Under the pieces are notes generated by a model. The model ran no database searches. It was not told where the DNA came from and was given only the letters and a program-made list of their open reading frames with translations. The translations under genes and the position numbers were made by a program. DNA of 64,000 nucleotides from Diplocarpon mali (taxonomy: Eukaryota > Ascomycota > Leotiomycetes > Helotiales > Drepanopezizaceae): positions 30,790-94,789 of the forward strand of contig JAENRP010000067.1 in assembly GCA_024741835.1 (NCBI GenBank), given 5' to 3'. Each line of letters opens with the position of its first letter. Positions within the stretch are counted from its first letter, which is position 1. This document shows positions 22,498 to 33,423 of this stretch, piece by piece.

Positions 22498-25400
22498 ATG
22501 CCAAATCACGCTGGCGCGACTGCCCTTGTTCCTATCGCAGATATTTTGCATTCCACTATACCATCACCCGCTCCCCAACACCTCCAACAAGTGGCCCTCA
22601 ATCCTCTTGGTACGTTCCATCGTCTGGCATCTTCCTTCACCTGCTTCAAAGGCTACAATATCACGGCTAACCTTCTCAGCTGTCTCCTACTGCCATCCAG
22701 ATCCTATGTCAACTCCAGTACCACCGCATTTCTACCAGGTCGCTGCCGAGCGCCCGGCCAGGTTCTCTACAAAAGATGGAAAGAGGCCGAAGCGCGAGCT
22801 CGTTGAGCCGAAGCCAATGCCTATCATTCGCACTGCTATGGAGGCCGATGTCGAGGCAAGGGCCAACCAGCTCATGAAGAAATTCCCCCAAATCGCCTCG
22901 TCGATAATCGCTCCCCCTGCGACTTGGTACAATCTGCATGATTTCTTCGATGGCTACGACTTGTGGGTGGATGGTCCTCATTTCTGTTACTTTGTCGCTA
23001 TTCGCATCGCTCGTAAGTTACCTCCCAGCCGCTGGATGCGTTCGCTGTCGCTGTGACCTCGCGCTGACCTCGGACCAGGCAAGAACCTAGAGAGCCAGCG
23101 TCACATAGAGATCCTGTTGACGGAGATCCGCAAGTTCGCGCAGGAATGGGTCACTCGTAACCAACACATCATTCTTCGCAGCGCAGACATTGGCGATCTT
23201 ACTACTCTATTCGATGAGTGGGACCGACCAAATTTAGATGGCATGAGCCCAGACGAGGTTCAGTATCTGGTTGAGCACTTGGATATCGAACGTCGTTTGT
23301 TCCTGGACCGGTACGCCGCTGCACAGGTACAATCCCGCATCGCTGGAACTATGCAACCATTCCCTGCTTTTGGTGGACCGCAGATAGTGGTAGCTGGCCC
23401 ATATCCTATACACCAGTTTCATCAGGGCCCGATAAATCTCACTTCCATGGCTCCTACCATGCCCATGGCCGATCGTCACCGTCATGATTCAACGGTCTCG
23501 AATGGAGCTCGGTCGGTGATGGACCAGCGAGGGCCCCATGGATCCTTCTCGAACCAACCATGTGAGTTCCTAGATCAGAAACCTACAACAGTCACTGATC
23601 TTTGTAGACCGGCAATTCAATGGCTACAGCGGAATAGGGACTTCGCGTCAATCGAACGGCAAGCAACACATACCCCAAGTTCCTTTTGGCAACGATGGAT
23701 TTAGGCAACAAGGTCTTTCCAATTCATCTGGAGATGGCCAAGCCAGAACATCGAACCGAAGTTCAATCTCACATAACAACACTCGACGATGCATCGAAAA
23801 GAAGCTCATCGGAAGCCCACCGGAAAATAACTCGATGAGAGAGCCGCTCTACGTGCACCTCGCAACACCCCACCGTCCCATCCCATCCAAATTGGCCAAC
23901 CGAGTTGCCTCGGCCCCAATGCCGTACATCCCATTCCATATCCAAACTAATAATGACCATTCTAGCTCCCCACCGAGTGGCCGTCCAAACTACTTCAATC
24001 AGACCAGCTCCTCGTCTCCTGGTCGCAATTACGAACAGAATGTGCAGCGGAGCCTCTCTAGTTCGACTGCTCTCCGTAGCACTCGAGTGCTGCCAAGTTT
24101 CTCTACCAGCTTTCAGGGGCCCAGCAACGATGCTCGAGTCTTGGGTACTGCCCGTCAGCGTATTCTCGAGCCGAAGCTGGTTTTGAATTCACACAACCAC
24201 TCCATGACTATGTGGTACATGCACAAAACTGAAACCGATAATCGCAATGCCCGAACCGTGCATGTTAACCGGATCAACGACGATATGTTCCACAATCACG
24301 TTCTCAAAGCGGAGCTCGAAAGATATGGCGAGGTTGAAAATATCCACTTCTTGCCAAGTGGTAGCTGCTTTGTCTTGTGAGTGGCCCCATGAACAAAATT
24401 TCAAGGGTTGCCTAACGCGTCTTAGGTTCACCGAACCAATCTCGGCAGCAAATGCGATTCGCGACTGTAACGGACGAAACATCTTTGGATATACTCTGAG
24501 GGTGAGCGAACCTATCGGCGCTGCCAGGGCTCGATCAGGTAGCAATGCAAGTCGTGCTAGCCAAAGCTATCATAATGGCGGATTCCACAGCAGTCGAAGA
24601 GATTACGAGGTTCACCCAAGCCGCACGTCCAACCGCACCGCTGTCACGAATACATTTGACCTTGCCGGTACAAGAAATACGTCTGCTGGTACTCATATGA
24701 TCGGTAGCTCTCCAAATAGGCGTGATCGTGGGCTCGGTAAAAAGCAGCTAGAATCTCACTTGTACGCCAGCTTGACCGAAATGTCACAGCATTCTGACGC
24801 CTTGACTCGTTATGGACAGCAGAGCAGCATGCCTTTGGATAACATTGCAAACGAATCCAACAAGAAAAAGAGGGGCAAGCAGACTTGTGATACAAAGACA
24901 TACATGAACCCAGCAGTAAATCAGGCTGGCTCTATCGTCAAGAAAGAGAATTCAGCACCAGGAAAGAGTGCGACGCATTCGAGTGGGTTGAAACACACGA
25001 AAACGAACAAGAAAGGATCGAAGCAGAATACGTAAGTCACTCCATTTCTGAAGCGATATACTCCGGCGTGCTCAGGCGTCAGGATGAGCATTAACTCTGT
25101 CATTAGATCAGTAAACCCCACTCCGACGACTTCGCCAATGAGACAATTGTCAGCGGCCAATGTGAAGGAACTTGCTGCGATCGGCTTGTCCCCGGATACA
25201 CAGGAAGTAGAGAAGCCCCTAGTGATTACGGTCAACAATAGCCAAACGAGTACAAATAAGTTCAACAAGATCGTGGGGAAGGGTATCGGTTGTTCGGAAA
25301 GTGAAAGTTCTTCCAATACCGACGTCACCTCTGAGACGGCCCCTTCACCTACCGAATCGGCCCCCTCATCTCTCAGCAATATCTCTGGCCGGACTCTTAC

Positions 25401-26173
25401 TCTTGCAATTGACAAGGCGAGCATGAAGAGATCACAAAGCGCCGTTGACCTTACGGGTCATGCCTCAGGTCATGCCTCAGGTCATCACGTCGTAAAGAAG
25501 TCCAAGGGAAGCAAAAGCAAAAAGTCTCGTGGGCAGAAGAATGAAGTCAAGAACAGCGATGGCTCCGCGGATCTCGATGTCCAACCGTCAATCCCTGAAA
25601 ACATCCAGGCTCCAAAATCCCAGAAGCCTAAAAAGCTCGACACCTCTGCTATCAGTCATTCTAAGAAGAGCAGCAACACCTCAACGGCAAGCAAAGGTTC
25701 CAAGAGAAGAGCAGATACCCCGTCTGGGAAATCGCATCTTGCCGAGCGAAAACCAAATTCGGCCTCGCGATCGATAAATCAGACAAGCCCATCCGCTAAG
25801 CCCGAACTTACGCTCTCGGTTGAAGCTGTTTCAGCAGATCAGCCGATTAAGACAGAGGCTCAGTCACCTTCTTTGAACGATCATGAATGGCCATCACTTG
25901 AGCCTGCCAAGTATCCTTTTTTGGTTGCGGATAGCAAGCTTCCTCCGCCTATCATGGGAGCACTTATTGTTGGCTCCAAAGACTTGAAGAAGAAGCCTGC
26001 CGTTCCGACCGTGGCTGTTCCGCGGGCTTTCGAGACGCGTCCTCAGCCGTAAGTCGTAAGATACCCAGAATCCATAAGTTTCATCTATATATAAGCTGAC
26101 GAAGCTCAGTAGAGAAACATGCGATCTTGGTACCCAGGCCTGGCCATTCGTGAGAAATAGTAAGGGGAAATAA
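22498..26173 (+). CDS. Large RRM-domain RNA-binding protein of unknown function
   Basis: Seven exons (22498-22609, 22680-23012, 23079-23561, 23608-24376, 24426-25031, 25107-26048, 26110-26173) total 3309 nt and 1102 residues. Every junction is GT-AG with matching phase. The N-terminal part has a helical domain with PPATWYNLHDFFDGYDLWVD. The middle carries one RRM: ARTVHVNRINDDMFHNHVLK, then ENIHFLPSGSCFVLF as the RNP1-like strand, interrupted by an intron, and ANAIRDCNGRNIFGYTLRV. The C-terminal third is Ser/Lys-rich and disordered, with a threefold GHAS-type repeat from a 12-nt tandem duplication near 25458-25488, and ends with a short conserved-looking patch NDHEWPSLEPAKYPFLV. An exon beyond 26048 is inferred because CAGCC is followed by GTAAGT. 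Without it the protein stops at 26052. I do not recognise a named orthologue. Confidence 0.75.
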
Positions 26174-27941
26174 CAGTGAGTATTAACCGTTTCCTGACGA
26201 ACTGGTCTGCCTGGTCCTCTTGCATGGCAGCTATTGATCAATCGCCAGAAGCGAGTAGAAGGCGGATGGCCTGTTTTTCACTGTACACCGATAGACAGAA
26301 ACTCGTAGACGGTAGATCATTGATATGAATTGGAGGGATATCTTTGGAATTTTCTCAGTAGTATTATGATTTGGTGTGCACTGGTTCTCGCGAGCCTCCT
26401 TCTGTCACAGTCAATCCCACTTGAGTACCCGCAGTCGACAATGCGTTGGAGCTCGAGCGAAGCCTTTGACATGATGCTGAGGAACACGCACATGGACAGA
26501 TAGAGACGGACAATCTAACAAGATGCCCGCGTTTGATGCGAGTTGAAACTCATGATCTCGGCGCTCCTGCTTTTGCTCCTTTTCTTCGGAACTCTGCGTG
26601 ACGCAAGACTGGGCTTATGTGTACGCTATACGTATCAGGGATTCTGAGTAATAGATTTAGAGGAATGAAGGACATGGCAAGTATCTTTTTTCAAATGGGA
26701 GGAAGTGAGGGCGGTTTTGGATAATCACTTGGAACCTCTTTATGTGTTTGTGTTACGGTGTTGCCCGAGTCGAAGCAAGGGATAAGGAGAACATATGCCG
26801 AAGTGCATTTGCTCAGTCTAGTAGGCATCGCCGCCTACCCCTCACTGTGGCTGAACATGACTCGGCGGCTGTTTAGTGACGAGTTAGGAGCTTCTTTTTC
26901 TTATATAGCCGCAGCTCCTGTTATTCCCTTGGTACAACCCAAGATCGTCTTCCAATTACAACCTACATCACCTGACATTGTCGGGCTACTACGACCCGGT
27001 ACTGATGAACTTACTGTTTGGAGAGACTCCTTGAGGAGACTTTGTAAGAAGAAAAACATATGAATTTGCAGAGAGTATAGATACCTCAGTCTATGCACGT
27101 ATCTGTTGATTTTCTGGCTTATTTCATAGAGCTTCCAATACGATGTTGCGGTTGGAGGAGGTGGTGCACTTACATTATTATGTAAGCTCTTCTCCCTCTG
27201 TTCTTTTCTTGTTCATATTACCTCATAAGGTCATAGAGGGACGTGGAGCGGCAATTGATTGTCACTAGCCACTATTTGTTCGGGCATGGTGTATCGCATC
27301 TGCGCTGTGCACATGCACTCCGATGTCATCCGCTCTTTAGAGGCTTGGACGCGCTCGCTTACTCGGCTGGTTTGTTTACGTGGTAGATGACATAGTCGCT
27401 CTGGGACGCCGTAGACTAGTACGCTTGTACTTCACTAGAACTCCAAGCTATTCGAGGTTAAGAAACTCTGCCACGATTTAGAATACGTCACAATGTTATC
27501 TGGCGTGATCTAGAATTTGGTAGCGGCTGGTCCGTACTGACCAGTCTCCTCCCTGCAACGGGAAAATTCACGTCACCAGCCCGCTTCTAACCCAGGCTGT
27601 CTCCCGGATTCTTATACCGTAATAGTCAAGATGAGATGTAGTTTACTGGGACATAACAGCTGAGTATATCGACAGGTTATTTCCGGGAGGAGTTTGCGTG
27701 CGTTGGCCTATATTAGCCTCTCATCTTAGCTGGTGCTTCTCCATAGAAGCCCCAACAATCACCTCACCAACATATAGCGAAGATGGTTTTTAAAATACGG
27801 TTTCTAACCTAGCCCGTTCGGTACACGTCCAATCGCGAGCCGACCTCGCTACACCAGGTACTGCGAGTCTTTTCTATTCCAACGCAGGCATCGAACAGGC
27901 ATTGGCAACAATCAACGCCCAAAAACATTTCCACGTCGAAG
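26174..27941. other. Intergenic, no gene seen
   Basis: The 1.8 kb is relatively AT-rich. Frames are short and without domains. It begins the accessory-looking region. Confidence 0.55.
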
Positions 27942-28515
27942 ATGAGCATGTGGCTCAAGCGCTTCCGGAGAGCACTCAGATTCCGCTCCGAGGCCGAGAT
28001 TCTCAGGAGGAGGAAGGCCAAGGAGGAATCGGCATCGATCAGCTTCCTGGCCGCCAGGGTGAAGAACTGCCCCAAGTGCAGGGTCAAAGTCGAGTTGTCC
28101 GAGGGATGCGACCATGTTACGTGTCAGTACTTTCCACCCCCCCTCGCGTTGCGTTGTTTGGGCTGAACGTGGGTCAGGTATCTGCAGCCACCAGTTCTGC
28201 TGGCTCTGTCTCCGGCCGTGGGGGTTGAGATTCCACGATTCCGCGTGCAGGTACTTCAGACCCGACTTGTTCCGTAAGCTGAAGATGGACAAGCCGGATG
28301 ACGAGGGGCTTTGGCTGGAGGCGCATAATATGGTTATGATTAACGGGTATGTGATCTGTTTCCCCCCCCCGTCTTGGGGGCGTCGCTGTTCTTGGATGGC
28401 ATTCTCTCTTCTCGGGTCGTGTAGCATTTGAGGAGCACTTGCTAATCTCACGGTCAGTATTGGTGTCCGAGAGGTTTGTGATGGGTATGAAGAAGATACT
28501 CGTGATTTACCTTGA
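27942..28515 (+). CDS. Truncated RBR-type E3 ligase fragment (IBR/RING2 half only)
   Basis: Three exons (27942-28122, 28178-28346, 28458-28515) close in phase to 135 residues. The zinc pattern KNCPKCRVKVELSEGCDHVT followed by CICSHQFCWLC matches the RING2/IBR core of ring-between-ring ubiquitin ligases, with the catalytic-type GCDHVTC Cys. The first ring and IBR-1 domains that normally precede it are missing. The basic N-terminus MSMWLKRFRRALRFRSEA does not look like RBR sequence. The donor is GTCAGT inside the Cys codon. It may be a gene fragment kept by chance or a short expressed protein. A second, more decayed RBR copy lies 1.1 kb downstream. Confidence 0.5.
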
Positions 28516-29582
28516 GCAGAGATTGTTAAGCATATGCGCAAGGTAACCGGGGTACTTGTTTTCAGTTACCATAACCACGGCCTAATCAATATCATGATGG
28601 AGCTTTTTCCGTCGTTGTACCATCACCCATGCTGCCTGTAATGTGCAAATTTGCGAATTTCTGTCTCCGTACGAAAAAGAAATCTGAGTGGATCTTATTT
28701 CAGGTAGCTAGGTAGGTAGTATGGCTTTAAGTCTACCAAACCACGAACGAAGCTCGTAATTCTGGGATATCTCAAGGTTATGCAGGCTTATTAGGCTGTG
28801 TAATTACCTGCAAATGACAATTTAACTGGAGAGCAATTTGACCTGAAGCACGAGGCTAAACGGGCTTTTCAGGGAAATCTTCCTGGGGTATTCGAGAAGA
28901 TATACTAAAAGGAGAAAGTAGCTTTCAATCTATCTGCCAAGCGGCGAACTGTGCTGTATATGCCCTGATTCGGAGTGGTACAGAGCTGTTTTGAGCGCTA
29001 GAAAGCAAAAAAGTCAAAGATGCAAGCACCTCAAGCCCAAGACGTGCGGTTCTCCCGCTACAATGAAAGTACCTGAAAGTACCTGAAAGTACCTGAAAGT
29101 ACATGGTCAGGTAATTATCCTCAGAGCCGGCACCATGCTCAACCTCGCCCACTCTGAGTGGAAAAATGACAACCAGTACCTACTAACTGCCTGCTGCTCG
29201 ATAAGTGAATCTCACCTTGGCTGCCATGGAAGGCAACAAGCCTGATTTGTTTGGATCTTTAACGAGTAACAGGAAGACCTATCCTACCACTATGGCCACG
29301 ACCGCTCAGCGCCATGCGGCGTTTCCAAAGACAGTTTCGCGGCTCAAGTGCTCCCAGCACCGAGCGAGCAAGATGGAAGAAGCTCTAGTATACTGCAACA
29401 AGCGCTTCGGAAGGGCAGCCAAGAAGGATCAATTGCTTAACCTCATGATGAAGCGCGAAGACGAGGGTGACAAGCAGGAAAGCGATATCACAACGAGCGG
29501 TCAGTGGCCTAGAACCAGCCGGAGTCTTGTGGCGAAAACCAAACAAAGTTCGTGGTATTGAAACTGAAGAAAGGCCAGAGCT
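28516..29582. other. Spacer between two RBR remnants
   Basis: It contains a 10-bp tandem repeat at 29065-29103 and a plus-strand frame at 29229-29561 with no recognised domain, possibly the decayed N-terminal part of the following pseudogene. Confidence 0.45.
29065..29103. repeat. 10-bp tandem repeat (GAAAGTACCT), about four copies
   Basis: Four head-to-tail copies of gaaagtacct are seen, the last ending in at. Confidence 0.85.
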
Positions 29583-30400
29583 TTGATACCAAAGAATGAG
29601 TGCTCGGCATGTCTGGAAGAGTTGTACCTACAAAGCTTCACCCCAGAAGGCTCGCCATCCGATGCCAGCATGAGCCAACTATCTGCCACGCCTGTCTCGC
29701 TTAGAGTATTAATACTCGGATTCCAGAGTTTACCTGGGACCAGGTACAATCTGCCGAATGTCTAGAGTTTCTGTGTGCAATGCAGTCAAAGAGTAGGCTT
29801 CCGAGGAAGTACTCGAAAGATGAGAAATATGAAATTTCTTGCCATGGGGTAGTCGGAAAAGTTCTGAAACATCCAGAGTCGACAGGGAGGCTCTTCTATC
29901 TACTGTCAAAGACGTCCCGTGCTTCACCATGTGCCGTGATCCTGGCTGCGACTCCGGCCAAATACATAGCGACGGAGGCGATGAGCCTGCTATGACCCGC
30001 TGCACCTGCAACTTCAAGACCTGATGCACTCAGGAGATGCCCTGGCATTCCGAGCAGACTTTTGCCGACTAGGCTGGAAGAAGAGAAAGAATGAAGCAGA
30101 CTGAAGCATCAGGAAGACTGATGAGAGAGACAACTAAGCCGTGTGCCAACCCCGAGTGCAGAGCGCGAATCGAGAAAATGGTGGCATCCCTGTAAGTGAT
30201 CTTTCGAACTCTCACTCCTCCCAACGGCATCGGAGAGGCAAGAAATGCAAGTACCAATTCTGCCTCATCTGCGCTGCCCCGTGGAAGCTGATCCTGCGAT
30301 GGGGTTCTGCATGCGTGCGAACATGACAGCAACAACCTCGCGACTTGGATACCTCCACTGCAGGCAGATAGAGTACCGCAGGTATTCCAAACACAGCTGC
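29583..30400 (+). pseudogene. Decayed RBR (RING1-IBR-RING2) E3 ubiquitin ligase
   Basis: Recognisable RBR blocks occur in order but in different frames and broken by stops. RING1 starts at NECSACLEELYLQS and continues as PTICHACLA in another frame. A TWDQVQSAECLEFL block follows near 29735. The AVKE / ASEEVLER block is interrupted by at least three stop codons. PCFTMCRDPGCDSGQIHSD and RCTC represent the IBR. TTKPCANPECRARIEKM, then after a possible intron KKCKYQFCLICAAPW, represent RING2. NNLATWIPPLQADRVPQVF is the usual downstream tail. No single splicing scheme removes all stops, so I call it a pseudogene. It is related to, but more complete than, the fragment at 27942-28515. Confidence 0.7.
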
Positions 30401-31350
30401 CGCGCCCGCGGACCCGGGTATTGGTTCGTTTCTTCGAGCAAGCCATGCGCACGACGATTTTCCAGCTCGGAGAAGTCCTTCATTTCTGGCATTACCGCCG
30501 CCGGATTCCTCGGCGCAGATCTAGGAGCAGAGAGAACTGGACGGATCGCTCGTGCGGACGATACGGATTATGTCTGCCCGTCGTATCATCTCGCTTTTCT
30601 CCATTGACCACATGGGACTTCTGGCGAGGAACTTGGCCGTTGACAAACGCTCGCCATGAGGTACGTACTGGGCAGGGTTTCCGGATAGCATGTTGAGATC
30701 GAGATCAGGGAGTCTCGGTCATGTTTGATATCCTAGGGACAGTCTTCGTCTGCGGGAGGTGATGGAGATCTTTCATGGTTGTTTTGATAAGCGAGCGTGG
30801 CATATCTCTTCATCGATCAGACCTTGGAGATGAAAAGACGTTCCTTTCTTCGCACTGGATGAGATTATAGCTATCTCTATCTTCTCTTTGTATTTCCATG
30901 TATGTCAATGCAACGAGGTTTGCGCAACAGCAGACCTGACTCGCCTGGCCAAATCAAAGGAGTTCACGTCAAGCTTCAACTATACCCACTGCAGAGAGAA
31001 TCGGCAAGCCATATACCCAACCAACACGAAACCTCTCATCAGCAGTGCCAACCGAAATGTAAGCGGCTCTGGTCCACCAGACGTTAGCTTGAGCTGCATC
31101 CCGCGAGGTTGTTTGGCAGTTGAGAAAAATCCCGTCCCTCGAGTCCGGATGTCAAGGAGCACCCTCACGAGGCTGCTCCAGAGTTTTGCTTCCCGAGTCC
31201 TTCTATTCCCTTCTCTTTTTCCCTCTTCGCGGAGGGATTCTAGGTCTGGACAACGAGACTTTCTCCCCTTTCGATTCTCGGGCCGAGTGGTTGTTGTTGT
31301 CGCCGCCACTTAAGCGGGGTGTTGCAACTACTAGTACTTGCCGTCCCGAG

Positions 31351-32021
31351 CTGATAGAATATAAAGGTGTGGAATCCGAGTTCTATGGAGCTGCAGGAGT
31401 ATATATACAAGGTAGGCTTACTAAGCCTTAGTCTCCGTTCCGTACGCAATCTCCGTATCTTGTATATTTCTAACACCATCACATGACTCGATCCAAGTTG
31501 CCGAGATATCGAGCATCTGGAGTCCCCCGATAGCGAACCTCTAGCCAGGGACCCGAAGCTGTGCAGAATTGTGTCTTCGACGATATCTTCTCGACGAGAG
31601 TCAAAAATAGAGCCACCGGAAACATCGTCGGCGCCGGGGCGTCAGCCCAAACGCAAGCGTGTCGTAGAAACGCTGCGCCTCGAGCCTCTTGGCCGGGAGA
31701 GAGGATTCTCCAAGCGAGCTGGCGAGCTTTGGATCTGTTGGTCCCGCGGGGGTGCGCAGTTGAGCAAGGCCGGGCAGATATCAGGAGCTTGGTGGTTGTA
31801 TCTCGTCATGTCTAAGCTACTCGTAGAGTTCGAGGAGCTGTATATACTACTGCCGAGCCTTTCTGCCCCGTGGAACATCGGATGGTGATGGGACATCCAT
31901 GGCTGCATCCCGAATTACTTACTGTTCGAAGATACAAGGATTGGGCTTATGTAATCGTTCCTTGTATGTTACTCCTGCCGCTCTATAGAACCCGGAATCT
32001 ACACCTTTGGATTCTGATATT
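31351..32021. repeat. Inverted repeat pair, arms about 62 bp
   Basis: The sequence at 31351-31412 (ctgatagaatataaaggtgt...acaagg) reappears as its reverse complement at 31960-32021 at roughly 75-80% identity, with weaker similarity extending past 31412. The 550 bp between contains only a weak open frame. The left arm runs into a 15-bp perfect palindrome, aggcttactaagcct, near 31413. It could be terminal-repeat debris of a mobile element. No transposase was seen. Confidence 0.6.
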
Positions 32022-32027
32022 TACATG

Positions 32028-32088
32028 AGAGATTGCTCTTTTCCCGCAAAAGTACATTAGAGATTGCTCGTTTCCCGCAAAAGTACTC
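32028..32088. repeat. 31-bp tandem duplication
   Basis: Two copies of agagattgctc(t/g)tttcccgc(aaaagtac) lie head to tail with a 31-bp period. Confidence 0.8.
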
Positions 32089-32981
32089 GGGAGCGCGAGC
32101 AGAAAACACCGTTTGGATTCGGATGACCGCCCGACTGGCTTTTCGGATGCTTTGCGCGGTCAAGGCAGCCGAAGACTATATCCATAGGTCTTCCCATCTG
32201 TGACGTCCACGCAGCCATGTATTTGATGAAAATGCCTCTTTGACATCTTCCCCAACCGAGGTGCTTTCGTTCCTGCAGCATCCCCTGGTCCTTTTCCCGA
32301 TGAAGCCCGCGCGGCGTTATACTTTGTCGGTACAATCCCGACACCACGCCTTGCCTCCGCTCCTCCGACCGAGGCAGCGGATCCTCTGACTCCCCTCTGC
32401 GACCGATCGCCCTCACATTCGCGCTGGTGTTGCGTCAGCTACCCACCGATCGGGGCAACGCGCCGAGTCGACATCCAGCAGCTCGAGGCAGGATGTCGGA
32501 GAAGCCAGCAGAGCCGACGAAGGACCCAGTCGAGTCGAGAATGTGCAAGCGGACGCCGGGCATCGCGACGCCGCAGCTTCTTTGACCTGCAATAGCTAGA
32601 AGAGCGATGCGCTCCGCAAGCGAGGGCGGCAGCCCCCCTCGCCTTGTTTTCTTTTCCAGCTTTAGGCGAATCGCGACTCCGCCCAGGGGCAGAGGGGAGG
32701 GCGACGACGGATGAAGCTGCGAGCGCCGACGCGTGCGATTGACCCCGGCGGAGGACTCGCGCGATGCGAGAGAGTCATGGAGTCGGAAACCGTTCTGCTG
32801 CGGGCAGAAGTCATGCCGCAGCCGGGAGGGGGGAGGAGTAGAGTTTTCGGCTCGGCGGCTCGAGGAGCCCATTGCCAGGGGGAGGACCACATCTGGCGGC
32901 ACCATTGGCCAGGATGATGGAGCGTACCGGCTGATCGGCGACGGAGAGGACTCGTATCTGGAGGTTATGGGCTGGGTAGAT

Positions 32982-33143
32982 GCGAGTATATCACAGCGGT
33001 TGTGTATATGTGTATACGTTTGCGAGTCTATCACAGCGGTTGTGTATATGTGTATACGTTTGCGAGTCTATCACAGCGGTTGTGTATATGTGTATACGTT
33101 TGCGGGTCTATTACAGCGGTTGTGTATATGTGTATACGTTTGC
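32982..33143. repeat. 40-bp minisatellite, four copies
   Basis: A 40-bp unit containing tcacagcggttgtgtatatg is repeated four times at exact 40-bp spacing (anchor positions 33001, 33041, 33081, 33121). The copies differ by at most a few bases. A different short direct repeat (gcgctcttcttttgagc) follows at once. Confidence 0.95.
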
Positions 33144-33423
33144 GCTCTTCTTTTGAGCTAATCTTATACATCTTGCGCTCTTCTTTTGAGCCAACCTTCC
33201 TGCTGTCCCATGGTTTCCAACCCTGCTGCCGCGAACTACGTGAAATATGCAGTCATACTCCATGCCATTTGGAAATGAATTAGGTTTTTTTTAGAGACCA
33301 AGCCGATCCGCTCCCGACTCCCTGAACCTAAACCGACTCCCCCTCGAAAGAACCATGAGCCGCAGCGGCCACAGAGGCAGTCTTTCCCGCGTGCGCCCTC
33401 TCGCGATCAATCCGGGGCGGCTG

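Larger units (their letters stand above)
30401..33423. other. Repeat-rich intergenic region
   Basis: No intact gene. The region carries an inverted repeat pair (31351-31412 with 31960-32021), a 31-bp duplication (32028-32088), a 40-bp minisatellite (32982-33143) and a direct repeat of about 20 bp at 33140 and 33172. This suggests an old transposable-element insertion or rearrangement site. Confidence 0.5.

Noticed and set aside
31571..31888. 105-residue frame between the inverted repeat arms, considered as a transposase or gag remnant
   Set aside because: No transposase, integrase or reverse-transcriptase motif was found. The similarity to retroelement sequence was too weak to claim.
32435..33034. 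199-residue minus-strand frame near the minisatellite
   Set aside because: It overlaps the 40-bp repeat, is Ser/Pro/Arg-rich, and has no domain or splice partners.
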